NCBI RefSeq assembly: GCF_900116615.1
Contig: NZ_FPBF01000004.1
Location: 310,001 to 374,000 of the forward strand
DNA from: Algoriphagus locisalis
GTDB taxonomy: Bacteria > Bacteroidota > Bacteroidia > Cytophagales > Cyclobacteriaceae
DNA: 64,000 nucleotides
Reading direction: 5' to 3'
Below, piece after piece: positions 42,944 through 52,610 of this stretch (position 1 is the first letter of the stretch; each line of letters starts with the position of its first letter). The notes below the pieces were generated by a model, which was given only the letters and a program-made list of their open reading frames with translations, was not told where the DNA came from and did no database searches. The translations under genes were made by a program, and so were the position numbers.

Positions 42944-44467
42944 ATGGAAAACAAGGAGACGGACTACAAAAAGCTGTATGAAGAGACCTTGTTGGTGCTG
43001 TCCGAAAAAGAAGGGATCCTTGCTGAAAAAGACCATGTGATCGCCGATCTGGGCTTCGAGCTGGATAAACTCCGTAGGTATATTTTTGGGTTTAAGAGCG
43101 AGAAACGCAACGGCAGTGCCGGTGACAACCAGATGGGTCTGTTTGAACTCGGTGTCACCCAGTCGGTACAGGAAGAGCTGTCCTGCGCGGTGGAGCAGCA
43201 GAAACCCGCACCGAAGAAACGGGCCAAGGGGACCGGCCGTATGAGCCTGCCTGAAGAACTGACCAGGGAAGAGATCATTATAGAGCCGTCTGAGTCCACC
43301 GAAGGCTGCACAAAGATCGGGGAAGAAGTGACCGAGGTATTGGAAATCGAGCCTGCTTTTTTCTATGTAAAACGGTATGTGCGTCCAAAGTACGCCAGAC
43401 CAAATGGCGAAGGCATTCTGATCGGTATGCTTCCTGACCGGGTAATCGAAAAGGGTATCCCTTCCGAATCGGTCGTTGCACAGCTCACTGTTGACAAATA
43501 CGTGTATGGGATGCCGCTGCACCGGCAGATCGACAAATACAGTAAAATGGGAGTCCGGATCCCCGCTTCCAGCGCATCAGACTGGCTGATGCGGGGATGG
43601 GAGCAGCTCAGTCCACTCTGGGAGTTGCTCCGCCTGGTCGTCTTCTCCCATAAATATCTCCAGGCGGATGAAAGCCCCCTAAAGGTGCTGGACAGGGACC
43701 GTAAAAATGGGATCCATAAAGGATACATGTGGTTATACCATGCCCCTGTGGACAGGCTTGTCCTGTTTGACTACCGAAAGGGACGGGATAGTTCCGGCCC
43801 CAAAGAAATGCTTGCCGGATTTAAGGGGATTCTCCAGACGGACGGATACATTGTCTATGATTCACTGTATGCGGACCATCCGGATATCCTGTTGACATTC
43901 TGTATGGCTCATGCAAGACGCTATTTTGTCAATGCGGTCAAAGATGATGAGAAGCAGGCCAACTATGTCCTGGATGAAATGCAGTTGCTGTATGCACTGG
44001 AGAAGCGGATGAGGGAGCAGGAACTGGGCTGGGAGCAACGGACAGCCGAAAGAAAGGAACACGCACGTCCTGTCCTGGACAGGCTGGAGAAATGGCTGAA
44101 GGAAAACCAATACAAGTACAGACCCGACAGTCCGATGGGAAAAGCCATCGACTATACCCTGCCAAGATGGGCGGGACTGAGTGCCTATGAGCTCCATGGA
44201 CAGATGGAGATTGACTCAAATCTGATAGAAAATGCAGTGAGACCCCTGGCTATCGGTCGAAAAAATTTCCTCTTCGCAGGATCCCATGAGGCAGCCGAGA
44301 TGGCAGCAGGGATGTATTCCTTTATGGCCAGCTGCAAAAAGAACAACATCAATGAGTTTGAATGGCTGAAGGATGTCTTGGAAAGAATCCAGAGCATTAA
44401 ACAAAAAGACCTGCACCAACTTCTTCCCTCAAACTGGAAACAATATAGGCCTAAACCGATTCTTTGA
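42944..44467 (+). CDS. tnpC: IS66-family DDE transposase TnpC
   Basis: A 507-residue transposase. An N-terminal coiled-coil with a leucine-rich segment (YKKLYEETLLVLSEKEGILA) is followed by the zinc-finger/central region and the DDE catalytic core. The likely catalytic triad is Asp242 (QADESPLK), Asp300 (LQTDGYIVYD) and Glu429 (NLIENAVRPLAIGRKN). I chose the ATG at 42944 because the frame from 42896 adds residues from tnpB-tnpC spacer sequence. No frameshift or internal stop is seen, so the element may be active. Confidence 0.94.
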   Translation: MENKETDYKKLYEETLLVLSEKEGILAEKDHVIADLGFELDKLRRYIFGFKSEKRNGSAGDNQMGLFELGVTQSVQEELSCAVEQQKPAPKKRAKGTGRMSLPEELTREEIIIEPSESTEGCTKIGEEVTEVLEIEPAFFYVKRYVRPKYARPNGEGILIGMLPDRVIEKGIPSESVVAQLTVDKYVYGMPLHRQIDKYSKMGVRIPASSASDWLMRGWEQLSPLWELLRLVVFSHKYLQADESPLKVLDRDRKNGIHKGYMWLYHAPVDRLVLFDYRKGRDSSGPKEMLAGFKGILQTDGYIVYDSLYADHPDILLTFCMAHARRYFVNAVKDDEKQANYVLDEMQLLYALEKRMREQELGWEQRTAERKEHARPVLDRLEKWLKENQYKYRPDSPMGKAIDYTLPRWAGLSAYELHGQMEIDSNLIENAVRPLAIGRKNFLFAGSHEAAEMAAGMYSFMASCKKNNINEFEWLKDVLERIQSIKQKDLHQLLPSNWKQYRPKPIL

Positions 44468-44507
44468 ATTTCCTAGCCCAAATACTATGGGTTCCTCGGA
44501 TGGATAC

Positions 44508-46560
44508 CTTTTCCTTTCCTATCATAGAAGGGAATTCAGAAATCAAACAGTTGGAGCCAAAGACTGCGATGATCTCTCAATCTACTGCCAAGAAGTACTT
44601 TGGAAATGAGTCAGCAATCGGAAAGATCATCAGTCATAATTATGCAGAAAACTATAAGGTTGTCGGTGTGTTTAAGGATATTCCTGAGAATTCTCACATG
44701 AAAATTGATTTCCTTTTTGCTTGGCAGGAAGTGACGAGTCAATCGGATGGTGGTGATAATGAAAACTGGAGGTGGGATGGTTTTTACACCTACTTACTTT
44801 TGACCCCTGATGCCGATTTAGCAGCATTGAAATCAAAGTTCCCGGCATTTGTCGAGAAATATATTGCTGGCGAAGAAAACAACAACATCAATTCAGCTTT
44901 CTCACTTCAGCCACTAACCTCAATCCATTTAAACTCCAATTTACTGGCTGAAGTTGACGCTAACAATGAATTGAAAATCGTTTATACACTATTGACTATC
45001 GCTATTTTTGTAATGCTGATAGCATGGATCAACTTCATCAATTTATCAATTTCCCGTTCTCTGGAAAGATCTAAAGAAGTTGGAGTAAGAAAAGTGATTG
45101 GTTCTGGAAGATCCCAGCTTATCAAACAGTTTTTAACCGAATCCTTGGTCATGAACCTGCTGGCTTTTTCTCTTTCTTGCATTTTCTTGTATTTGTTAGC
45201 ACCTTATGTTTCTTCATTTATTGGGGGACAATCGGCACTTTCTATTTTCTCCAATCCTAGATTTATACTTGGAACTGCGCTCGCAATTATAATAGGAAGT
45301 GCATTGGCTGGATTATACCCAGCATTTATTACATCATCCATTAAACCTATTCTTGCACTAAAGGGAAACCATTCGATCCAATCTAAGGGATCATTTCTAA
45401 GTCTGAAACATAGTTTGGTGGTATTTCAATTTGTGATATCTATTGCTTTGATCGCAGCTTCTACTGTCGTTTACAGACAACTAAGTTTAATGAAAAACAG
45501 CAGTCTTGGAATAGATATAGAAAGCACAATTGTAGTCAACACTCAAGCTACTTTTGGACCTCCAGGTTCGGACTCAGTTTTCACAAGAAGGCTTTCAACC
45601 TTTAGAGATAAACTGAGTGCAAATCAAAAAATAAAAGGAATTACAGCTTCGTATGATATACCTGGAAAAGAGCATCTGTCATTAATGCCTAATTTCAGAC
45701 ATTCCAAAAACCAAGAAGAGCTGGTGACGCTATATTTCACACGAATGGACTACGATTTTATCCCCACATTTGATGTTGAACTAATTGCAGGAAGAAATTT
45801 TATTCAAGGTTTAGACAATCAGTACTCGATAATATTAAACAAGGAAGCTGTTCAGGTTTTAGGATTTGAAAACCCAGAAGATGCCATAGGACAAGAAGTC
45901 AATTGGGGAAATAGGACACTTGCAAAAGCTGAAGTTGTAGGAGTTGTAGATTTTAGAGCAGTTTCCTATAAAGAAGCTAACTACCCAATCGGGTATACAT
46001 CTACATTCTTTCCTTACAAATATGTCTCTGTCAAATTTGATAAAATCAACGGTACTAATGCAAAGGAACAAGTTGAACTGATTCAAGCGGCTTGGAACTC
46101 AGTGTTTCCTGACAAGCCATTTGAATTCTTCTTTCTAGATGACTTTTTCAACAGTCAATATCAAGCCGATCAGAAATTCGGGCTGCTCCTAGGAGCCTTT
46201 ACTCTCCTTGCCTTAGTGGTAGCCGGTTTGGGACTTTACGGAATCACACTTCTGACGGTAACACAACGAATCAAGGAAGTGGGACTTAGAAAAATCATGG
46301 GAGCCTCTGTAAGTCAAATAATTGTTTTACTCTCTAGGCAATTCGTCTTTTTGGTCGTCATAGCTGGCGTATTCTCTATTCCGATTATTAAGTTTTCAAT
46401 GGAAAAGTGGCTAGAAAACTATCCATACAGAATTGGAATTAACTGGTGGATATATCTGCTTCCTATTGCCCTGATATTAGCAATCACCTGCTTAACAGTT
46501 GGATTTCAAATAATTAAGGCTTCCATGATCAATCCATCTAAGTTGCTCAGATACGAATAG
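44508..46560 (+). pseudogene. MacB/FtsX-type ABC permease, C-terminal fragment
   Basis: This carries the rest of the permease cut by the IS: the remaining MacB_PCD domain, two FtsX core regions (WINFINLSISRSLERSKEVG and the terminal copy IKEVGLRKIMGASVSQI), and the TM segments of both halves. The frame is open from 44464 inside the IS, which would give a 698-aa chimera starting MNFLAQILWVPRM; without TM1 it is unlikely to insert correctly. 42169 plus 44516 onward is in frame, so precise loss of the IS plus one duplication copy restores the gene. Confidence 0.9.
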
Positions 46561-46734
46561 CCTAAAAAAATTAATGAACATATAATTCAGAGAGCATTGA
46601 TTTGTGTACATCATCAAAGATGAAGAATTGGGAATCACTTAGAACAGGCATCTTTATTAATGGAAAAGACCCGCACTTCTGTGAGCCCTTCAAATTTTAC
46701 ATCTTTAATTTAATTCCTTATAAATTTTTGCCAG

Positions 46735-47112
46735 TTACCATCCTAAAACAATTAGAAGAATCCCAACTAATATAAGGCCGATTGCAAAGCCTTTATTTCT
46801 TATAACCCTATTGTACCAGGAAACTTCATTCTAAGATCTTAAAGACTGAAATAAATAATAAGCTCCTCCAAATAAGATACATACACCTATTATTGGAATC
46901 CAATTAATCCCGACCAGAATCATTATCCCTTGCCAAATAATAATTTGCCCACAAGCAATTATTGCCCAAATCCCCCACTTGTACTGAAGCTGAATATACC
47001 CTCCATGATACCACTTTTTGGTTTTTTTATCCCTTCTTTTTTCTAGCCATATGCCTAAACACAGAATTAGAAATCCACAATACAAATGAAAAACCCAATT
47101 TTCTATGCGCAT
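46735..47112 (-). pseudogene. Small membrane protein interrupted by an in-frame TAG
   Basis: The first 93 residues (47112 to the TAG at 46831-46833) contain three hydrophobic helices and a basic loop (LEKRRDKKTKKW). After the TAG the same frame continues for 31 further sense codons as NEVSWYNRVIRNKGFAIGLI and a hydrophobic tail ending ...VLGW, then TAA at 46735-46737. The post-stop part reads as a coherent fourth helix with a basic lead, so it was probably coding. This may be a nonsense mutation, a sequencing error or recoding. The family is unknown. Confidence 0.6.
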
Positions 47113-47168
47113 TAATAATTAAGCCGATATCAAATAAATATACTGTACCCAGATGGAAACCTAACCAT

Positions 47169-49691
47169 TTAAGTCCCCCTCAAAATCTCCATTGGAGGCT
47201 GGTTAATGATTTTCCTGCCATTTAGCCATCCCAAAACTATGGTCAAACTTGTGATCGCCAGATAAAGTATAGATGCTTCTAACCATGCTCCGCGAAATGG
47301 AATACTAAACACAAACTCACTCAAAAGCCAAGTCGCACCGAAGGATAATACAATCCCCGAAAGTGAAGCCAAGCTTCCCAAGAAGAAATATTCCAGTGTA
47401 TTGATCTTACTGACGATGGCTGAACTTGCACCGAGCGTCCGCAGCAAAATACTCTCCCGCATCCGCTGATACTTACTGATGATCAGTGAACTGATTAGTA
47501 CCAAAACTCCCGTAGCTATACTGAAAAAGGCCATAAACTGAATCACAAAGCTGATTTTACCCAGAATCTCCTCCAGAGTCGCTACTATAGTCCCCAAGTT
47601 GATGATGGAAATATTAGGAAACTGACGTACAATCTCAGCCTGCACATCTCCTGCCTCTCGGTCATTCTTGGTTTTGGTGATCAGCACATGGAACTTCGGC
47701 GCCTGATCCAATACTCCATCTGGGAATAGCACCAGAAAATTCGTGGAAACTTGGTTAAATTTCACATCCCGAAAACTACCTACAAATGTCTGAATCGGAC
47801 GGCCCTGCACATTAAACTCAATCTGATCGCCTATTTTCAGCCCATTGCCTTCTGCAAATCCTTTTTCAAAACTCACAAAAATACTATCTCCCCTGGCTCC
47901 CACCGGAATGAGTTCTCCTGAAGTCAGCGTCTCTGATGAAATCAATGAGTCACGATAAGTCACCCGAAACTCACGATTGTAAATCCATCGGGAATAATCC
48001 TCCTCATCCGGCAATTCTTCATTGGCCTGCTTGTCTATGCCATTGATGGCATTCAGATTCATAGTCACAATCGGAACCTGCTGCATTATCGGCAGATCCC
48101 GGGAGAGTATTTTAGCCTTGACCTCCTCCAGTTGAGCCGTTTGTATATCAAACATCAGCATGTTGGGCTGGTCTTCTTTATCGGCAAATCTCGCTTCTTC
48201 CAGCAGTTGATTTTGGAGAAAAAAGAGGGTGGAAATCATAGCTGTCCCCAGGCCAATCGTCGCAATCAAGGACACGGTCTGGTTATTTGGCCGGTAAAGG
48301 TTAGCCAAAGACTGTCTCAACGTGTAGGTGAATGATATCGGCAAGAACTTTCTAACAGCCCAAATGATCGCCTGGGCTACTGTCCAGAGAATGCCGAAGG
48401 CAAAAACCACAAATCCAGTAAATCCAAATGCAAAATCAACTCTATCTAGCAAGTAAAAACTAAATCCCCAAATAAATGCCAGAATGCCTAAGATCACCAG
48501 CCATCGAAGTGGATCCTTCAACAAACTGGTATCTGCAGTTTCAGGCCTCAAGGTAGCCATGGGTGACACATTCCTCACCTTCAGCAGTGGCAAAAGCGCA
48601 AATAACACCGATACAAACAATCCCGTGATCACTCCAAAGCCTACAGAAAGCCAAGAAATCCCAAAGGAGACTTCCACCGGAAGGAAATCCGCAAAAACCG
48701 CTGGCAAGACAAATTGCAATAACGTACCCAGAAAAGCTCCTAGCACTGCTCCCACCATCCCCATGATCATGATCTCGACTAGATAGATCAACAGCACATC
48801 TCTGGAAGAAACCCCAAGGCATCGCAAGACGGCCACGGAACCCAATTTTTCCTTTACAAACACATTCACTGCACTAGCCACGCCCACACAGCCAAGCAGC
48901 AATGCGATAAATGCCACCAAGCTCAGGAAGTTGGACATATTAGCAAATGAACGGCCTGTGGAGCGTTTTTGATCCTCCACAGTGTCTGCATCCACGCGGT
49001 CAACCTCCCACTGATCTTCAAACGGCTTGATCAATTCATCTACATTTGTATTTGGAGCAAACTGATAATACCGGTTGTAATTCACCCGGCTACCGTACTG
49101 TACCAGGCCAGTTTCTTCCAAATATTCCATAGGAATATATACCGCAGGGGCTACAGTCGCTGTAATTCCGGTTTGCCCTGGCACAGCTTGAAGCTCGCCT
49201 ACCACCGAAAACTCTACATTCCCTACTTTAATTACATCACCTACTTCGGCGTTAAATTGTGCTAAAAGTGCTTTTTCTACCAAAGCTTTTTTCCCTCCAC
49301 TTCTGAAATCAGCATCACCGGCTACCGGTATAGTCTCCAACATTCCGTAAAAAGGGAAAGCCCCTTCCAACGCTCGCACTTGTGTCAGGCGACTGGCGCC
49401 AGTAGCTGGATAAGCCACCATGGAAGCAAAATTCACCTCAGAAGCTATCTCTACAGCCAAAGAATCTATGGGCTGATCTCCCAAGGCCTGATTATTTTCC
49501 AGCACCAAATCCGCCCCCAAAAGCTCCTTGGCCTGACTATCAATGTCTTTGGTGAGATTTTCTCCAAAACTACTGATTGCCACCAGTGCGGCTATTCCGA
49601 CTACAATACTGCTGACGAAGAGCAAAAGTCTTGAGATATTTTTCCGGAAATCCCGGAAAGCCATCTTCATTATCCATCCAAAATCAGGCAT
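47169..49691 (-). CDS. ABC transporter permease, YbbP/FtsX type
   Basis: An 840-residue inner-membrane permease with an N-terminal helix (LLLFVSSIVVGIAALVAI), a periplasmic domain, and two FtsX units of three to four helices (SLVAFIALLLGCVGVASAVNV; TGVLVLISSLIISKYQRMRE). This fits the YbbP/DUF214 group. The ATG at 49691 is chosen over 49751 because it gives MPDFGWIMKMAFRDFRKN, the family-like start, and overlaps the ATPase gene by eight bases. Together with that ATPase and the divergent TesA-like esterase it reproduces the tesA-ybbA-ybbP neighbourhood of Proteobacteria. Substrate unknown; possibly a lipid or peptide exporter. Confidence 0.9.
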   Translation of the reverse strand: MPDFGWIMKMAFRDFRKNISRLLLFVSSIVVGIAALVAISSFGENLTKDIDSQAKELLGADLVLENNQALGDQPIDSLAVEIASEVNFASMVAYPATGASRLTQVRALEGAFPFYGMLETIPVAGDADFRSGGKKALVEKALLAQFNAEVGDVIKVGNVEFSVVGELQAVPGQTGITATVAPAVYIPMEYLEETGLVQYGSRVNYNRYYQFAPNTNVDELIKPFEDQWEVDRVDADTVEDQKRSTGRSFANMSNFLSLVAFIALLLGCVGVASAVNVFVKEKLGSVAVLRCLGVSSRDVLLIYLVEIMIMGMVGAVLGAFLGTLLQFVLPAVFADFLPVEVSFGISWLSVGFGVITGLFVSVLFALLPLLKVRNVSPMATLRPETADTSLLKDPLRWLVILGILAFIWGFSFYLLDRVDFAFGFTGFVVFAFGILWTVAQAIIWAVRKFLPISFTYTLRQSLANLYRPNNQTVSLIATIGLGTAMISTLFFLQNQLLEEARFADKEDQPNMLMFDIQTAQLEEVKAKILSRDLPIMQQVPIVTMNLNAINGIDKQANEELPDEEDYSRWIYNREFRVTYRDSLISSETLTSGELIPVGARGDSIFVSFEKGFAEGNGLKIGDQIEFNVQGRPIQTFVGSFRDVKFNQVSTNFLVLFPDGVLDQAPKFHVLITKTKNDREAGDVQAEIVRQFPNISIINLGTIVATLEEILGKISFVIQFMAFFSIATGVLVLISSLIISKYQRMRESILLRTLGASSAIVSKINTLEYFFLGSLASLSGIVLSFGATWLLSEFVFSIPFRGAWLEASILYLAITSLTIVLGWLNGRKIINQPPMEILRGT

Positions 49692-50361
49692 GTGCTTCTT
49701 CTTGTATTTTACCGCCTTTGATATGAATGATGCGCTGAGTTTTGGCTGCAAGCTCCAAGTCGTGGGTCACCAAAACGAGTGTGGTACCCTGCTCTTTGTT
49801 CAGGTCAAAAATCAATTTTTCGATCATTTCTCCAGTCTCTGTATCCAGATTCCCAGTTGGTTCATCTGCGAAAAGGATTTTGGGTTCGTTTGCAAAAGCT
49901 CTTGCAATCGATACACGCTGCTGTTCGCCACCAGAAAGCTGGGTGGGATAATGTGTGGCACGATTGCCCAAACCTACTTTTTCGAGTAACTCCTGTGCTT
50001 TTGCGCGGGCATCTTTCCTTTTTTTCAACTCAAGTGGAACCATCACATTTTCCAAGGCAGTCAGGGTAGGAAGCAACTGGAAATTTTGAAAAATAAAACC
50101 TACGTGCTGATTACGCACCGCAGCTCTTTGATCCTCGTCCATGGTTTGTAAATTGGCGCCGTTCAGGCTCACCATGCCTGTACTGGCAGAATCCAAGCCG
50201 GCACACAGCCCAAGTAAGGTGGTTTTCCCACTACCAGACGGACCTACGATGGAGATGATTTCCCCTGCTTTGATATCAAAATTAACTTCATCTAATACGG
50301 TAAGCTTCCGACTACCGCTCTGATAAACCTTACTAAGGTTTGAGACTGATAAAATATTCAT
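49684..50361 (-). CDS. ABC transporter ATP-binding protein, YbbA/LolD-like
   Basis: A 225-residue ATPase subunit. Walker A is GPSGSGKT at 40-47, the signature LSGGEQ at 142-147 and Walker B ILFADEP at 162-168; the Q-loop FQNFQLLP and the H-loop VTHD are present. The MacB/LolD subfamily is shown by the N-terminal LSKVYQSGSRKLTVLDEV. The ATG at 50361 is chosen; the longer frame has no family counterpart. It powers the adjacent permease. Confidence 0.93.
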   Translation of the reverse strand: MNILSVSNLSKVYQSGSRKLTVLDEVNFDIKAGEIISIVGPSGSGKTTLLGLCAGLDSASTGMVSLNGANLQTMDEDQRAAVRNQHVGFIFQNFQLLPTLTALENVMVPLELKKRKDARAKAQELLEKVGLGNRATHYPTQLSGGEQQRVSIARAFANEPKILFADEPTGNLDTETGEMIEKLIFDLNKEQGTTLVLVTHDLELAAKTQRIIHIKGGKIQEEAHA

Positions 50362-50567
50362 GTGTTGAACTAAGATGGGAAAATGAGGTGAATTAAAGCT
50401 TAACGGCAAAGCCTCTGGATAGTTTTGGAAGATAGCAATAGCGTCAATAATCCACAAACAACCTTTTAGCAGTGGTGCTAGAATCCTGATTTTTATTAAA
50501 AATGACGAACCTTTTGCTCAGAAATCCTTTTGGGTATATAGTTTTACAATTCATAAGTGAGATTTCC

Positions 50568-51260
50568 ATGCGATTCAAAATATTTAATTCATACGTCCTA
50601 CCTACGGTACTGCTAATCGGGCTAACCTTTTTTTCTTGTTCTGAAAAGAAGGAAGAAACTGCCAAGCAAGAAGTAATTGCTGAAAAAGAGACAGAAACAA
50701 AATCAGATCAAAAAACAATTCTTTTCTTTGGCAATAGCCTCACCGCCGCCTACGGCATCGATCCGGAAGATGGTTTTGCAGGTTTGACCCAACAACGAAT
50801 CGATAGTCTGGGATTGAAATATAGAGTAATCAATGGTGGGCTGAGTGGAGAAACCACCGCAGGAGGTCTGGCGCGATTGGATTGGTTTCTGGAAGATAAA
50901 CCAGACGTGTTTGTGCTTGAACTTGGGGGAAATGATGGACTTCGGGGAATAGCATTGAGTGAAACCAAGAAAAATCTCATGCTCATCATCGACAAGGTTC
51001 AGGAAAAATACCCTGACACTAAAATCATATTGGCAGGAATGCAAATCCCTCCAAATATGGGAACTGAATACGCGAGAGAATTCACCGAAATCTACCCTGC
51101 TGTGGCTGAGGAGAAAGATGTAGCCTTGATTCCTTTTCTTTTGGAAAATGTCGGTGGAATCAAAGAGCTCAATCTGCCGGATGGTATTCACCCGACTGAA
51201 GAAGGACACAAGATTGTCTTTGAGACAATCTGGCCTTTTATAGAAAAAGAAATTGAATAA
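50568..51260 (+). CDS. TesA-like arylesterase / SGNH lipase, lipoprotein
   Basis: A 230-residue envelope hydrolase with a lipobox at Cys24 (FFSC). The SGNH family blocks are present: block I FFGNSLTAAYG with nucleophile Ser57, block II with Gly, block III GGNDG at 120-124, and block V DGIHP with Asp205 and His208. Block I reads GNSL rather than GDSL. This arylesterase/TesA type hydrolyses acyl esters or thioesters. It is divergent from the YbbA-YbbP-like genes. A terminator lies about 75 bp after its stop. Confidence 0.88.
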   Translation: MRFKIFNSYVLPTVLLIGLTFFSCSEKKEETAKQEVIAEKETETKSDQKTILFFGNSLTAAYGIDPEDGFAGLTQQRIDSLGLKYRVINGGLSGETTAGGLARLDWFLEDKPDVFVLELGGNDGLRGIALSETKKNLMLIIDKVQEKYPDTKIILAGMQIPPNMGTEYAREFTEIYPAVAEEKDVALIPFLLENVGGIKELNLPDGIHPTEEGHKIVFETIWPFIEKEIE

Positions 51261-51332
51261 ATTCTATTGCCCCTTGTGCACTTCAGAGCAAGCAGGCTAG
51301 CATCTTCTGGATAAAAGGAATTATTAATGTTA

Positions 51333-51362
51333 AACTCAGTCATTCTGGCTGAGTTTTTTTTG
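51333..51362 (+). terminator. tesA-like gene terminator
   Basis: Stem aactcag (51333-51339) with ctgagtt (51349-51355) followed by a T run. It separates the esterase gene from the lipoprotein array starting at 51420. Confidence 0.75.
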
Positions 51363-51419
51363 GTGTAAAAAGTTTTACCACTATCTTATTCTTCTATTCC
51401 TCAAACACTTATTATTCGT

Positions 51420-52610
51420 ATGCACAAAAAACTTTTAAACTTAATCCTGCTTCTTTCATTTGGGATTTTCTCCTGCGAAAATAAAGAAACCATAACAGAA
51501 ACAACTCCCATCGAACTCTCTTTCGATTTGGTTGACTCGCTAGACTTAACTATCCTTGGCGATCCAATAATGGCTTCGGTTAACAATACGGGTACGCTTG
51601 TCTCCTTTTACGATTTTCCTTCAAGTGAGACTATCATCACAAATACCCAAGGTGATGTACAAAATCAATTTTCCAAAAAGGAAGACACTCCCGATGCCTA
51701 TGGTTTTAAATTAGAATTACCGATTCTCTGGGGGGAGGATCGTGTGATCCTCATCGGCTTGAAGGGCATATTCATTTATGACCTAGCCGGAAATTTGATC
51801 AAAAAGATTGATCATGCGGAAACTATGGGGAGCGCAGGCTCTATGTCATTTCCGGGTTTGACGGCCAAGATAATTTCAATTGAAGGCAAAGAACACCTCT
51901 TAACTAAGTCCTTTCGTAGTCGCGACACTTATCCTGGCGAACAGAAATTTTACGATACATACAAAGCCGTAGAGCTGGTTAATTTAGAAACCGGGGAAAT
52001 GCAGGATTTTGGGTCATTTGAGCCTGAAAGCAAATTCCTTGATGGCATGGGCTATGTCCAAAGCGACTACGCGCCTGCTTATGATGTGAGCAGCGGGAAA
52101 TTATACCTTTCGCACGGCTCAGATCCCAGACTTTACATTTATGATTTTTCGGCGAAAGAGGCAAAACTAGACACAGCAATTCATCTAGACATACCGGATT
52201 TCTATGAAGTGGAAGGCCTGCCTAGGTCTGAATTCTCCCCTGGAAGTGTGACGATCAATGGCGGTACAGCTGCGATTAGAAATATTATTGTTCAAAGCGG
52301 GAGGATACTGGTACACTACTATCCGGGTATAGACCCGAAAATTATGGAAGAAGCAATGGGCCTTTGGAACGCTGGCCAGGAAGAAGAAGGTGAAGCTCTA
52401 TACAGCAAGGCGCAAGCCAAAGCTAAGCCTGGAATAATGGTATTTGACGAGAAGGACTACTCGTATTTGGGAACTCTTGATTTCCCTGCAGGCATCAACA
52501 AAGAAGGTTTTATGGCAGATAAAGAGTCTCTTTATTTTCAGAGAACACCAGACCCTGAAGTTGAAGAAGATTTTTTAAGAGTTTATAAAATGAAATTGAC
52601 AGAAAAATGA
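51420..52610 (+). CDS. Beta-propeller-like lipoprotein, array member 1
   Basis: A 396-residue protein with a lipoprotein signal ending at Cys19 (GIFSC). The body has repeated four-strand-like units with Asn/Asp-Gly turns (FDLVDSLDLTILGD, IFIYDLAGNLIKKID, YLSHGSDPRLYIYDFSAKEA) consistent with a six-bladed beta-propeller or DUF4221-like fold, and ends FLRVYKMKLTEK. It is the most diverged of the seven paralogues and contains an extra Glu/Lys-rich helical insert (NAGQEEEGEALYSKAQAKAK). It is the first gene after the terminator, so the array promoter should lie in 51363-51419, although I see no strong -33/-7 pair there. It overlaps the next gene by ATGA. Confidence 0.75.
   Translation: MHKKLLNLILLLSFGIFSCENKETITETTPIELSFDLVDSLDLTILGDPIMASVNNTGTLVSFYDFPSSETIITNTQGDVQNQFSKKEDTPDAYGFKLELPILWGEDRVILIGLKGIFIYDLAGNLIKKIDHAETMGSAGSMSFPGLTAKIISIEGKEHLLTKSFRSRDTYPGEQKFYDTYKAVELVNLETGEMQDFGSFEPESKFLDGMGYVQSDYAPAYDVSSGKLYLSHGSDPRLYIYDFSAKEAKLDTAIHLDIPDFYEVEGLPRSEFSPGSVTINGGTAAIRNIIVQSGRILVHYYPGIDPKIMEEAMGLWNAGQEEEGEALYSKAQAKAKPGIMVFDEKDYSYLGTLDFPAGINKEGFMADKESLYFQRTPDPEVEEDFLRVYKMKLTEK

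Larger units (their letters stand above)
42170..44507 (+). mobile_element. IS66-family insertion sequence, complete, 2338 bp
   Basis: Imperfect terminal inverted repeats: the left end gtatccgtccgataaagccc... and the reverse complement of the right end gtatccatccgaggaaccc... agree over ~22 positions with a few changes. An 8-bp duplication flanks both ends. It carries tnpA-tnpB-tnpC, all apparently intact, and has higher GC than the surroundings. The insertion splits the permease gene, and an intact element suggests recent arrival. Confidence 0.95.

Noticed and set aside
42914..43522. 202-codon frame antisense to tnpC
   Set aside because: Lies fully within the transposase gene on the other strand; no independent signal.
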